A stretch of DNA of 64,000 nucleotides from the NCBI GenBank assembly GCA_963664585.2, contig CAXXEO010000025.1:19175-83174 (forward strand). The letters are read 5' to 3'. This DNA comes from G963664585 sp963664585 (GTDB lineage Bacteria; Bacillota; Clostridia; Oscillospirales; Ruminococcaceae). Each line of letters opens with the position of its first letter. The first letter of the stretch is position 1. Positions 8,678-17,422 of this stretch are shown piece after piece. The position numbers were made by a program, and so were the translations under genes. The notes under the pieces were generated by a model. It saw only the letters and a list, made by a program, of their open reading frames with translations, made no database searches and was not told the origin of the DNA.

Positions 8678-9622
8678 TTATAAATATTTTTGAAAGAAAT
8701 TATGAGCATTTTGAAATAAAATCTTGTCTGCCTGCTGATGAGTAAGACCTTTTGAAATGAGATAATCATAAATAGTCAAAGATTTTTCCACAGAATCCAG
8801 ACACGCAGGTAATGGCGCGCCGTCATAGTCTGAGCCAAGGCACAGGACATCTTCGCCACCCAGTGAAAGGAAATGCTCGATATGACGGTAAAGGTCATCC
8901 ATACTGGTCACATTTCCCCCGTCTTTAATGAAATTCACACAATAATTGAGTCCCACCAGTCCACCACGACGGACAAACTCTGAAAAGTGTTCATCAGTTA
9001 GATTTCTTCTGTGTTTACAGATTGACCTGGAATTGGAGTGACTTGCAATAAAGGGTTTCTTTGTGATCAGACAAAGCTCTTCAAAACCTCTGTCATTGAT
9101 ATGGGAGGTGTCGACGAGAATTCCATGTCGTTCCAGCTCGGGGATCGCCTGGCGGCCGAACTCGGTGATGCCACCGTCTGTATCATGACCGCTGCAAACC
9201 TCATTGGGACCGTTCCATGTAAGAGTCAAGGCTTTCACACCTTTTTGTGCTAGATACGCCACGCGCTCTAACTCTCCCGCCAGTACAGCGCCACCCTCTA
9301 CAGTAAGAATCGCGGCAAATTTACCCTCATTAAAGGCATTCTCTATTTCTGAAAAGCTGCGGCATGGGGAAACAAGGTTCTTACTGCGTTCCATTTCTCG
9401 ATAGAAATAATCACAGTTTGTTTCAAAGAATTCCTTTGCACCCTGACCTCTGAGATGATCCAGTATAAAAACAGCGAAAAACTGCGCCCACTTTGTTTTG
9501 GGCGGCATCTTGAGTAGTGAGATATTGCTCTCAAGGGATATGAGGCTACGTTCCTCCTTATGCTTGAAAATAAGAGTGTCGCAGTGGAGATCAATCATAC
9601 CAGTTGCTGCCATTGAGATCAA
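8678..9622 (-). CDS. Membrane dipeptidase, peptidase family M19
   Basis: 314 residues as the longest frame; the conserved beginning is MIDLHCDTL at Met9 (start near 9598), which would leave only an 8-base overlap with yraN. Zinc-site motifs of renal-dipeptidase-like enzymes are visible: DLHCDTL, the glutamate in ILTVEGGAVL, VDTSHINDRGF, FIASHSNSRSICKHRRN, and LGSDYDGA near the C-terminus. The family cleaves dipeptides, and often D-amino-acid-containing ones. No signal peptide is apparent, so it is probably cytoplasmic. The overlap with yraN suggests translational coupling at the end of the rplS-to-yraN gene row. Confidence 0.92.
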   Translation of the reverse strand: MISMAATGMIDLHCDTLIFKHKEERSLISLESNISLLKMPPKTKWAQFFAVFILDHLRGQGAKEFFETNCDYFYREMERSKNLVSPCRSFSEIENAFNEGKFAAILTVEGGAVLAGELERVAYLAQKGVKALTLTWNGPNEVCSGHDTDGGITEFGRQAIPELERHGILVDTSHINDRGFEELCLITKKPFIASHSNSRSICKHRRNLTDEHFSEFVRRGGLVGLNYCVNFIKDGGNVTSMDDLYRHIEHFLSLGGEDVLCLGSDYDGAPLPACLDSVEKSLTIYDYLISKGLTHQQADKILFQNAHNFFQKYL

Positions 9623-9977
9623 ACGCCCCTTCTATGTGATTATATTGAATGACCCTAAAGTCCCTTGGGGACCGGGTTATTACTTCAACGATGTCAAAAC
9701 GCGGCTGAAGCTCTGTAGGACATTTTGAGAGATACAGATAAGCCGCCATTATAATTTTCCTTTGTTTTTTGAGTACAACCGCCTCAGCTGGTGTTGCAAG
9801 CGCCCCGGAAGCCCGTGTTTTCACCTCAATAAAGGTGATGTATTCGCCCTTTTGCGCTACAATATCAATTTCTCCCTGTCGCACTCTGAAATTCCTGGCC
9901 AGTATCTGATAACCATCCTCCGACAGCTTTGCGGCAGCAAAATCTTCGCCCAGCTTACCGCTTCCTCTATCGGCCAT
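9591..9977 (-). CDS. yraN: YraN-family (UPF0102) nuclease-like protein
   Basis: 128 residues. It has the conserved start GKLGEDFAAAKLSEDGYQIL and the restriction-endonuclease-like core RQGEIDIVAQKGEYITFIEVKTR, in which the Asp and ExK residues resemble a PD-(D/E)xK active site. The cellular role is not established. It overlaps rnhB by 11 bases, the arrangement usually seen in Firmicutes. A plain, complete family member. Confidence 0.92.
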   Translation of the reverse strand: MADRGSGKLGEDFAAAKLSEDGYQILARNFRVRQGEIDIVAQKGEYITFIEVKTRASGALATPAEAVVLKKQRKIIMAAYLYLSKCPTELQPRFDIVEVITRSPRDFRVIQYNHIEGAFDLNGSNWYD

Positions 9978-10599
9978 CTCCTAAACCTCCGGTTATCCCC
10001 TTCAAAAAGGTGAGCCTGTGTACCGGAGAGATCCCATGCTCGCGGATTCTCTCGTAATGGAGCTTGGTACCATAACCCTTGTGTTGGTTAAAACCGTACT
10101 GGGGATAGAGTGAATCCAGATCTAGCATGTATCTGTCCCTAGACACCTTGGCGAGTATTGAAGCCGCCGCAATATTCGCTGAGCGTCCATCGCCGCCAAC
10201 GATTGCCCATGTAGGGATACCCAGACCAGGATTTGCATTTCCATCCACTAAAACCAGATCTGGTATCAAGTTTAAACCTGTAACCGCCCTTCGCATAGCG
10301 ATAAATGTCGCCTGAAGGATATTAAACTGATCAATTTCCTGTTCGCTGGCATAGGCAATAGAGTAGGAAAGAGCCTGTGCGGTAATCAAATCAAAAAGAG
10401 CCTCGCGTTTTTTAGGACTCAATTTTTTTGAGTCATCAACACCTTCAATGGATAAACCATAAGGCAGTAAAACAGCGGCGGCGAAAACAGGGCCAGCCAA
10501 AGGGCCGCGTCCTGCCTCATCAACGCCGCATATCTGTTTATTTCCAAGTTCTGTGCCCTTTTTTTCATAGATGAGCATGTCACGTATCATAGCCGCCAT
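9967..10599 (-). CDS. rnhB: Ribonuclease HII
   Basis: Up to 210 residues; the preferred start is Met4 (10590), 9 bases after AAGGGAG. RNase HII removes ribonucleotides from DNA duplexes. The signature ICGVDEAGRGPLAGPVFAAA contains the paired Asp-Glu metal ligands, followed by DDSKKLSPKKREALFD, LVDGNANPGL and the late Asp in SRDRYMLDLDS. Genes upstream (ylqF, lepB, rplS) form the well-known conserved neighbourhood. Confidence 0.96.
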   Translation of the reverse strand: MAAMIRDMLIYEKKGTELGNKQICGVDEAGRGPLAGPVFAAAVLLPYGLSIEGVDDSKKLSPKKREALFDLITAQALSYSIAYASEQEIDQFNILQATFIAMRRAVTGLNLIPDLVLVDGNANPGLGIPTWAIVGGDGRSANIAAASILAKVSRDRYMLDLDSLYPQYGFNQHKGYGTKLHYERIREHGISPVHRLTFLKGITGGLGDGR

Positions 10600-10689
10600 C
10601 TCCCTTGTGCGACAGACAAAATTATAAGATCAGAATGGCTTGGTGTGTCACACTATAAATTTAAATAGACGACTTTTATAGACATCTCT

Positions 10690-11640
10690 TTAACTGTCAA
10701 GCTCTTCTGGATTTTGTGGCATCATATTATCAGCGATTACTGTAGCCACCCTGGGCCGTTCCAGAGATATACGACCAATAACGCCGCCCCTAAATTCATC
10801 AAGAATCACGCTTGCAGCCCGCGCTGTATCGACGCGGTCCCCGGATAGAAGCATACCTCGCTTTCTTCCAATCAAATTGAGAAGATCATGATCTTCGATC
10901 CCCTCCATCTCATCGGTTGAAAGTTTATATCTGGCCATCAGCATAGGCCGTGCACACACCTTGAGTTCGTGCAAAAGACGAGTGGTCAATCCTTCGATAT
11001 CCAGTATATCATCCTTAATCGCACCGGTAAAGGCGAGATGAAAACCGACCCTTTTGTCGTCAAACTTTGGCCAGAGCACACCGGGCATATCCAGAAGCTC
11101 CATACCGCCTTCAAGCTTGACCCATTGGCGGCCCCGCGTAACACCGGGCCTATCCTCGGCCTTAGCTCTTTTCGCACCAGCCATGCGGTTGATAAATGAG
11201 GACTTGCCAACGTTGGGAATTCCCACCACCATGATGCGCATGGGACGACCGCTCATGCCTTTGGCCTTTAATTTTGCCATATGCTCGGCCAGTACAGTAT
11301 ATACCGCGGGGGTAAATGCTTTTAGGCCCCTGCCACTGCGGCAGTCGGCGGCTAACGCAAGCATTCCCCGCTCTTTAAAGGTTTGACACCAGGCACCTGT
11401 TACAGATTCATCAGCATAATCCGCCTTGTTTAGCAGCAGAAGGCGCGGCTTATCCCCCGCGATCTTATCAATCTCGGGATTGCGGCTGCTAATGGGGATT
11501 CTTGCATCTAGAACCTCCACCAGGATATCTACCAGAGGAAGGCTTTCTTTCATTAAACGGCGTGTTTTAGCCATATGGCCGGGAAACCATTGTATCTTGA
11601 TATCTTCGTTGTTCATCGCAAATTCATCTCTCCGTCCCAC
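10690..11640 (-). CDS. ylqF: Ribosome biogenesis GTPase YlqF (RbgA)
   Basis: The likely start is Met9 (MNNEDIKIQWFPGHMAKTRR, at 11616), giving about 308 residues; the longer frame would begin with GTG. It is a circularly permuted GTPase: G4 LLNKADYAD comes first, then G1 VVGIPNVGKSSFINRMAG, then G3 LLDMPGVLWP. The C-terminal ANTAR-like RNA-binding domain follows. It acts late in 50S subunit assembly. It sits between lepB and rnhB on the same strand with short gaps, as usual. Confidence 0.95.
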   Translation of the reverse strand: MGRRDEFAMNNEDIKIQWFPGHMAKTRRLMKESLPLVDILVEVLDARIPISSRNPEIDKIAGDKPRLLLLNKADYADESVTGAWCQTFKERGMLALAADCRSGRGLKAFTPAVYTVLAEHMAKLKAKGMSGRPMRIMVVGIPNVGKSSFINRMAGAKRAKAEDRPGVTRGRQWVKLEGGMELLDMPGVLWPKFDDKRVGFHLAFTGAIKDDILDIEGLTTRLLHELKVCARPMLMARYKLSTDEMEGIEDHDLLNLIGRKRGMLLSGDRVDTARAASVILDEFRGGVIGRISLERPRVATVIADNMMPQNPEELDS

Positions 11641-11659
11641 AGAACATTATCTGCATGGA

Positions 11660-12274
11660 CTAATCCACAAAACCAGCCTTGTTAAAAGGCATCATCCTAA
11701 GGATGACCTTACCCAATATATATCTCTCGTCTACCATGAAAATAGTTGAGTCTCGGCTGTCACGTGAATGGTTTCGGTTATCCCCCATGACAAAGACAGA
11801 CCCATCAGGTACGGTCACGGGGAATTTGACGTCAAGCCTATTGTGTGTGGGCTCTTTGGTATAGGGCTCATCCAGTGCCTTACCATCAACATATACAATT
11901 CCATACTCGAAATCGATATCGACTGTTTGTCCACTGGTGGCTATGATTCGCTTAATCAAAGGCTCTTTTTCCAAATTTGGCTTGGTGATAACCACGATAT
12001 CGCCATAAGTGGGGGTATATAAAGCCCGTGAGATAATAAGTCGGTCTTTATCCAAGAGTGTATTTTGCATTGATATACCTGAGACCTGTGCCGTACGAAA
12101 GAAAAATGTAAAAAGAATCACGACGCAAACAACTGCGTATACAGCCGCTTGAGCCCACTCGTATAGTTCGACGATCAGAGCGTTTTCATTTTTAGATTTG
12201 TCATATTCAGTCAGATTTGGGATCTGCTCGTTGTCATTCATTTGATCGTTCACCTCGGCGCAATAATAGTCCAT
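11660..12274 (-). CDS. lepB: Type I signal peptidase
   Basis: The likely start is Met12 (MNDNEQIPNL, at 12241), after GAGGTG with 9-base spacing. One transmembrane helix (AAVYAVVCVVILFTFFFRT) precedes the extracytoplasmic catalytic domain. The catalytic Ser is in SGISMQNTLLDKDRL, the Lys in LIKRIIATSGQTVDI, and the conserved box is GDNRNHSRDSR. It removes signal peptides from Sec-exported proteins, presumably including the surface proteins encoded elsewhere in this window. Located between rplS and ylqF. Confidence 0.95.
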   Translation of the reverse strand: MDYYCAEVNDQMNDNEQIPNLTEYDKSKNENALIVELYEWAQAAVYAVVCVVILFTFFFRTAQVSGISMQNTLLDKDRLIISRALYTPTYGDIVVITKPNLEKEPLIKRIIATSGQTVDIDFEYGIVYVDGKALDEPYTKEPTHNRLDVKFPVTVPDGSVFVMGDNRNHSRDSRDSTIFMVDERYILGKVILRMMPFNKAGFVD

Positions 12275-12282
12275 AAAACAAC

Positions 12283-12307
12283 GAAAAGGGACAAAATGTC
12301 CCTTTCG
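12283..12307 (-). terminator. Terminator-like hairpin after rplS
   Basis: AAAGGGAC and GTCCCTTT flank a 5-base loop, followed by TTTT on the minus strand, between the rplS stop and the lepB start. It may attenuate rather than abolish read-through into lepB. Confidence 0.55.
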
Positions 12308-12316
12308 CGCGCATAC

Positions 12317-12661
12317 TTATCGGCCGGCTTCCTTAACCTTGGCAGCCTTGCCTACCCTGTGTCTCAGGTAATAGAGCTTGCCTCTTCTCACCTTGCCTCT
12401 TCTGATGATCTCCACCTTTTCGACATTGGGAGAATGTACCGGAAAGACTCTTTCCACCCCAACACCATGGGCAACACGGCGAACGGTGAAGGTTTCAGCT
12501 ATACCGCCATGTTTTTTGGCGATGATAGTGCCTTCAAAGGCCTGTATTCTTTGTTTCTCGCCCTCTTTGATCTTTACGTTGACCCTAACGGTGTCACCGA
12601 TGTTCAGTTCGGGCAGTTCGGACTTCATACAATCCTTGACAAACTGCTGTAGAGCATCCAT
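12317..12661 (-). CDS. rplS: 50S ribosomal protein L19
   Basis: 114 residues, normal length. FNVGDTVRVNVKI-type sequence (here LNIGDTVRVNVKIKEGEKQR) and RRVAHGVGVERVFPVHSP are diagnostic. L19 sits at the 30S-50S interface. An AGGAGGAACAAAA ribosome site precedes the ATG. The ~160-base leader upstream (12662-12822) contains a CCGC/GCGG hairpin near 12760. L19 leader RNAs are known in Firmicutes, but I cannot match a consensus by eye. Confidence 0.97.
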   Translation of the reverse strand: MDALQQFVKDCMKSELPELNIGDTVRVNVKIKEGEKQRIQAFEGTIIAKKHGGIAETFTVRRVAHGVGVERVFPVHSPNVEKVEIIRRGKVRRGKLYYLRHRVGKAAKVKEAGR

Positions 12662-12822
12662 TTTTGTTCCTCCTAATTTTCAGACATTCATTCCCACGAT
12701 TGTGGCAGAGGACTGTCCGCTTTAATACAGAGCTTACGCTCGCATCAAACCCCACCGCATAAAACGGCGGTAACTACATGCCTAAATATCTTAACATATA
12801 TGTCTATTGCGTGCAAGTACTT

Positions 12823-13491
12823 TTACATAAAAATAGTGCCATTTTCGTTATAAATGCCAAAACGTGTAATTTCGCATCGCAGATAAGACAGGTTAAACCA
12901 TGCACAAAAGCTGTCTACGATCAACGATGGATTGATGTTGAGGGTACCACCCGAGCGTACACGCAACACAAGAGTTAGGTTGTCACCTACTGTCTCGCTC
13001 TCTTTCACCAAGAAAAGCGGTTTCAGATCAATCTCTTTGTCCCCTTTTTTGCCTTTTTTCATCGCTAATATTTCTGGCAGAGCAGTAAATGCAAAGAACA
13101 ACTCTGCCCCTTTTTGAGAATCTATCCCTTCAAGTTCCAGGGACACCTTATAATCGGCCCAGTAGATATCCTGCGGTGCCATCGTTTGTTCTCCCACACC
13201 GATCACTGTAAGCCCCTCCGGCATAACAGCGTTCATCTGTTCTTTCACTGCATCCGGGCTGAAATCATCTTCGGTCAGACGGAGATCCATTGATTCGCAA
13301 AGGCCATTAAACCCAAGTGAGAGCGGAAGGGCAAAAGTCATATAAATATGTGGGTTGAAGCCTTGAGTATACCACGCCGGTATCTGTGAGCGCTTGACGG
13401 CCCTTTGCATGGTACGGTTGAGGTCAAGGTGGGAAATATAGGCTGCCCGTCCTGTTTTTTGATAAAAAATTCGGATATCCTTCATATGCAT
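12823..13491 (-). CDS. DUF2344 / TIGR03936 radical-SAM-associated protein
   Basis: 222 residues. The start region KDIRIFYQKTGRAAYISHLD and TMQRAVKRSQIPAWYTQGFN, HIYMTFALPLSLG match TIGR03936 (DUF2344), a family nearly always encoded directly after a TIGR03960 radical SAM protein and sometimes fused to it. The biochemical role is unknown; a tRNA or ribosome-related job is often supposed because of the ribosomal gene neighbourhood. Here it overlaps the radical SAM gene by 10 bases, which implies coupled translation, and rplS follows downstream. Confidence 0.9.
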   Translation of the reverse strand: MHMKDIRIFYQKTGRAAYISHLDLNRTMQRAVKRSQIPAWYTQGFNPHIYMTFALPLSLGFNGLCESMDLRLTEDDFSPDAVKEQMNAVMPEGLTVIGVGEQTMAPQDIYWADYKVSLELEGIDSQKGAELFFAFTALPEILAMKKGKKGDKEIDLKPLFLVKESETVGDNLTLVLRVRSGGTLNINPSLIVDSFCAWFNLSYLRCEITRFGIYNENGTIFM

Positions 13492-15338
13492 ATCCCCCCC
13501 GTGAGTCTGTCAGCCCCACATCCATTGCAGCCAAGGCGACAGTGACTGGTGGTGACGGCCTCTGTGGCTTTTTCATTCTCGTCGATAAAATATGATTTAT
13601 CGACACCATAATCCAAATGATCCCAAGGGAGGATCTCATCATACTCGCGTTTGCGCGCAGTATAAAAATTGGGTTCTACGCCAGTTTCGGCGAAGGCTTC
13701 TGTCCATCGTCTCATACTAAAGTGCTCGTTCCAGCCATCCAGTCGGCTCCCCTTTTTCCAAGCAAGTTCCACCGCGTTGCACAGCCTGCGGTCGCCACGT
13801 GCGAGCACGGCCTCGAGAAAGCTCGTCACGGCGTCGTGATAGTGAACGGTAATCTTCTTAGAGCGCACAGAACGCAGAAGATGCTTTTGCTTCTCCTCCA
13901 GTTGGACGATTGAGTCCTGTGGGGCAAACTGGAATGGTGTAAAGGGCTTGGGAACAAAGCACGCGACGCTGATTGTCACCGTGACCCCCTTACCCTTAGG
14001 CTTGCCGGGGAGAGAATAGTATAGATCAACCACCTTTTGAGCAAGTGTGGCAATGGCTTCGATGTCCTCCATCGTCTCGGTCGGAAGGCCCATCATAAAA
14101 TAAAGCTTAACGGCTGTATTCCCCGCCTCAAAGGCAGTCCGACATGTGCCCAGTACTTCTTCCTCAGTGACGTTCTTATTGATCGCGTCGCGAAGGCGCT
14201 GACTTCCCGCCTCGGGGGCAAATGTCAAGCCTGTTTTTCTGATACGCTGCACCTTTTCTAAAAGCGCAGGCGAAAATCCGTCTACCCGCAGAGACGGAAG
14301 TGAGAGACTTATTTTCTGTGAATCCGCCCAGTCCTGCAGCTTATCCATCAGCGGCTCGAGTCCCGTATAATCGCTGGTGGAAAGAGAGGAAAGGCTTACC
14401 TCATCATACCCGGTGCTGTCGCATAGACAGACAGCGTCACTGGCGAGCCGTTCAGGTGATTTTTCCCGTATGGGGCGGTAGGTAAAGCCAGCCTGGCAGA
14501 AGCGGCATCCGCGAATGCAGCCGCGAAACAGCTCAACCATGGCACGGTCGTGGACAATTTCAATAAAGGGGACAATAAAGTTTTGGGGGGAAAACATCTT
14601 ATCCAGATCTGCCACTACACGCTTGGTAACCGTTTTTGGGGCGCCGGTTTCAACCTTAAGCTCCGATATTTTTCCTTGATCGTCATACACAGGCGTGTAA
14701 AGTGAAGGAACATAAATTCCTTGGATTCCGGACGCGCGCATCAGAAAATCCTTTTTTGACATTCCTGCATCCCTAGCTTGACGGTAAAGGGTGACAAGCT
14801 CAAGCTCAATCTCTTCTCCCTCTCCCAAAATAAAAAGGTCGATGAAGTCCGAAAGTGGCTCGGGATTACAAGCGCAGGGCCCCCCCGCCACAATGAGCGG
14901 CGAAAGGCTTGTCCGATCCTTTGCACGCACGGGGATTCCCGAAAGATCCAGCATATTGAGAATCGCCGTGTACGAAAGCTCGTACTGAAGGGTAAAGCCA
15001 ATGATATCAAACACAGAAAGCGGGTCAAAGCTTTCCAGCCCATATAAGGGGACGCCTGCCCTTCTCATTGCCGTTTCCATATCCACATCAGGGGCAAACA
15101 CGCGCTCGCACCAGATGTCAGGTTCAGCATTTAAAAGAGAGTAAAGGATCTTCATCCCCAGATGAGACATACCTACCTCATAAAGGTCAGGGAAGCAAAA
15201 GGCAAAGCGAACCATCGCTGGGCTCGGTTGTTTGACTACCGCTCCCAGTTCACCGCCTATATATCGCGCGGGCTTCTGTACCTTTTGCAAAAGCCTGCTT
15301 AGTTCATGTAAGGCCATAAATACCTCCAAATTAATCAT
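13482..15338 (-). CDS. TIGR03960-family B12-binding-like radical SAM protein
   Basis: The likely start is Met8 (MALHELSRLLQKVQKPARYI, at 15317), directly after GGAGG. The N-terminal ~200 residues resemble a cobalamin-binding-like domain (FCFPDLYEVGMSHLGMKILY). The radical SAM 4Fe-4S motif is FRGCIRGCRFCQAGF (CxxxCxxC). A C-terminal Cys cluster CRLGCNGCGADRLTGG is typical of the subgroup. The reaction and substrate are not established. Together with the DUF2344 gene it forms a conserved two-gene module. The repeat and a terminator separate it from the sporulation genes upstream. Confidence 0.92.
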   Translation of the reverse strand: MINLEVFMALHELSRLLQKVQKPARYIGGELGAVVKQPSPAMVRFAFCFPDLYEVGMSHLGMKILYSLLNAEPDIWCERVFAPDVDMETAMRRAGVPLYGLESFDPLSVFDIIGFTLQYELSYTAILNMLDLSGIPVRAKDRTSLSPLIVAGGPCACNPEPLSDFIDLFILGEGEEIELELVTLYRQARDAGMSKKDFLMRASGIQGIYVPSLYTPVYDDQGKISELKVETGAPKTVTKRVVADLDKMFSPQNFIVPFIEIVHDRAMVELFRGCIRGCRFCQAGFTYRPIREKSPERLASDAVCLCDSTGYDEVSLSSLSTSDYTGLEPLMDKLQDWADSQKISLSLPSLRVDGFSPALLEKVQRIRKTGLTFAPEAGSQRLRDAINKNVTEEEVLGTCRTAFEAGNTAVKLYFMMGLPTETMEDIEAIATLAQKVVDLYYSLPGKPKGKGVTVTISVACFVPKPFTPFQFAPQDSIVQLEEKQKHLLRSVRSKKITVHYHDAVTSFLEAVLARGDRRLCNAVELAWKKGSRLDGWNEHFSMRRWTEAFAETGVEPNFYTARKREYDEILPWDHLDYGVDKSYFIDENEKATEAVTTSHCRLGCNGCGADRLTGGICI

Positions 15339-15411
15339 ATAACCTTAATATAATACTATAATTCGCGTTTAATCGCAACCGTTGGAGAAAATGATCATAG
15401 AGAGATAAAAC

Positions 15412-15517
15412 TATAGTTGATTAACTTGATAACAAGCTTGTGATTTCTTCCCCCGCCTTCGGCGGGGGAAGAAAATGACGTTTTATCTATAGCCAGTTTT
15501 TAAGTTAATTGGCTATA
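15412..15517 (-). repeat. 106-bp TATAGCC repeat, copy 2
   Basis: Full-length copy in reverse orientation (begins TATAGTTGATTAACTTG on the plus strand, ends GGCTATA). The central hairpin has a CCGCCTTCGGCGG apex on the plus strand. It lies between the radical SAM gene and the SpoIVFB-like gene. Confidence 0.92.
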
Positions 15518-15548
15518 GATGATGAATAGCGTCAAAGATATCAAAAAA

Positions 15549-15569
15549 CCGGCAGCTTTTAGCTGCCGG
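15549..15569 (-). terminator. Rho-independent terminator after spoIVFB-like gene
   Basis: CCGGCAGCT, loop of three, AGCTGCCGG, followed on the minus strand by six T. It lies 50 bases past the SpoIVFB-like stop codon. The pattern is canonical. Confidence 0.88.
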
Positions 15570-15619
15570 AAGAAAGGGAGGAACAGGGCGCAAGGCCGCA
15601 AGTACCAGACTGGTATGTT

Positions 15620-16222
15620 CTACTTGACGGAACTACCTGAAAAAATCATCACAGCCAGATAAACACAGGTGACAATCAGCGTCAGATTGGGACGGCTCCA
15701 GAAAACCTGACAGCAAGCGACCGCCAATAACGCGACCAACAGTGCGAGAGAGATTACATCAACAATCGTATCCACAGTACCTGACCGGGATATCCCCCCC
15801 ATTGCTGCAGAAAGCATGTTTCCACCGTCAAGACCCCGGATTGGCAACAGGTTGAAAGCTGCGATCGCACAATTAGCAGCGATAAAAAGCATAACTGCGG
15901 GACTTTTAACCGGCAATAAATTGATCAGCGCCGCCGTCAGCAGATTGGAAACAGGTCCGGCAGCATAAACGGCAAGCTCACCGGAGTAGGATGGGATCCG
16001 GCTTTTGCCAAGGGACAGGCGTATACCAAATGGGCCAAAAACCGCACGTTTGATTGGAAGACGATTAAACAGGATTACCAAAATATGTCCCCCCTCATGC
16101 AGAAGGACGGCAAGAAGCATTACCGATATAACCCCCGTTCGATCCATACAGGTGAACAGGGTCAGAATTAAAAAAAAGTAGAACTGTATCGTGACCTCAA
16201 CTCCACACAGAAAAAAGGTCAC
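15620..16222 (-). CDS. M50 site-2 metalloprotease, SpoIVFB-like
   Basis: 200 residues and very hydrophobic, with about five or six membrane segments. The zinc motif is AVLLHEGGHILVILF (HExxH as HEGGH), and the second metal-site region is NLLPIRGLDGGNMLSA (LDGG). This fits the short SpoIVFB group, which cleaves pro-sigma-K inside the membrane of the engulfed forespore. The start codon overlaps the stop of the M23 gene in an ATGA arrangement, which is also how spoIVFA and spoIVFB are arranged. A general S2P role cannot be excluded. Confidence 0.85.
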   Translation of the reverse strand: MTFFLCGVEVTIQFYFFLILTLFTCMDRTGVISVMLLAVLLHEGGHILVILFNRLPIKRAVFGPFGIRLSLGKSRIPSYSGELAVYAAGPVSNLLTAALINLLPVKSPAVMLFIAANCAIAAFNLLPIRGLDGGNMLSAAMGGISRSGTVDTIVDVISLALLVALLAVACCQVFWSRPNLTLIVTCVYLAVMIFSGSSVK

Positions 16223-17337
16223 TTTGTCCCCACCCCTTTAAGGTGCGGCAGCGGGTCGACTACCTGCCCATTCAATCTGAGCTCAAAATGAAGATGCGGG
16301 CCTGTAGATATACCCGTACTACCGACAAGGGCGATCCTGTCTCCTTGTCTTACGACAGTATTCTTCTTGACAATAATGGACGAGCAGTGGCTATAGGCCG
16401 TCTGCAACCCGTTCTGATGATCGATAACTACATAATTACCATAGATAGCCGATACACCTATTTCAGTTACTTTACCCGGTAGCGCCGCGCAAATCGCGGT
16501 TTTTGATGGCGCAGCGATATCTATACCGGTATGAAAATCCAATAGCCCTGTAATCGGATGGAGGCGATAACCGAAGGGCGAAGTGATCGTACCATTTAAA
16601 GGCGCTCTGAGTGTGGCTGAGAGAAATATTGGTGAAATCATTGCCGAGTCAGGTGGACTGATAGGATTTGTTCCCTGCACTGATTCCTGCCCAGCCACCA
16701 AAAGCATGCCGCCCTTTCCGTTTGTCACTTCCTGTGGCTCGCTGCTGACACCTTCAGAGGAAGAAACGGCCTTATCAGAGGATGCTTCTGGCTGATTCCC
16801 TTTAGATGATTCCGTGATTACTCCCGTTGAGGAGCTTTCTTTTTTATTCTCATTGGAACTTTCCGAAGAGGATTCAGACGCTTTTTGTGAGTTGTCTTTA
16901 TTCAATGTGATGGCAATCCCGTGCATCGTTTTTTCCACAAGCTGTTGGACATTTTCCGAGCTTATACTCATGTTGATTTCGCCGATCCAGTTCATCACTT
17001 GGGCCAAATTCATATCTTGACTGAATGCCTGGATGGCTGTATCTCGCATTCCAATGTATCCGCTGGGCTGAAACAATGTCAAAAGATAGGATGCGCACAA
17101 GATCACAGTACAGGAGATCGTCTGTGTAATTGTCAGATGTACGAAGCTACTTTTTCTTGCCTCATGTCCTCTTGTTTGCCTGGGCGCCGTTGACATTCTG
17201 CGTCTTTTCATCTTTCCACCTCCGCTTTGTCCATACATGGTATCATATTCACAAAAATATGAAATAATGTCTGCGTATTGTGAAAAGAATTGAAGCGTAT
17301 CTCCATCCGCCAACGGCGAAAGTAAAGTCAGGACCAC
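16219..17337 (-). CDS. M23 (LytM) peptidase-domain membrane protein, SpoIVFA-like
   Basis: The true start is most likely Met43 (MKRRRMSTAPRQTRG, at 17211), placed 4 bases after GGAGGTGG, giving 330 residues. A membrane helix (HLTITQTISCTVILCASYLL) is followed by a Ser/Glu-rich linker and a C-terminal M23 domain: SPFGYRLHPITGLLDFHTGI and TGPHLHFELR carry the expected zinc ligands His, Asp and HLH. SpoIVFA proteins have a degenerate M23 domain and hold SpoIVFB inactive; the 4-base overlap with the M50 gene supports that reading. An ordinary cell-wall endopeptidase is the alternative, since the ligands look intact here. Confidence 0.82.
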   Translation of the reverse strand: MVLTLLSPLADGDTLQFFSQYADIISYFCEYDTMYGQSGGGKMKRRRMSTAPRQTRGHEARKSSFVHLTITQTISCTVILCASYLLTLFQPSGYIGMRDTAIQAFSQDMNLAQVMNWIGEINMSISSENVQQLVEKTMHGIAITLNKDNSQKASESSSESSNENKKESSSTGVITESSKGNQPEASSDKAVSSSEGVSSEPQEVTNGKGGMLLVAGQESVQGTNPISPPDSAMISPIFLSATLRAPLNGTITSPFGYRLHPITGLLDFHTGIDIAAPSKTAICAALPGKVTEIGVSAIYGNYVVIDHQNGLQTAYSHCSSIIVKKNTVVRQGDRIALVGSTGISTGPHLHFELRLNGQVVDPLPHLKGVGTK

Positions 17338-17422
17338 TGGCTTAGCCGGCGATCCTGACTTTTATAAATAAAAGGAATTCTTTCTGACTGTCACCTCTCA
17401 CATAGGCGTGGCAGAAAGGAGA

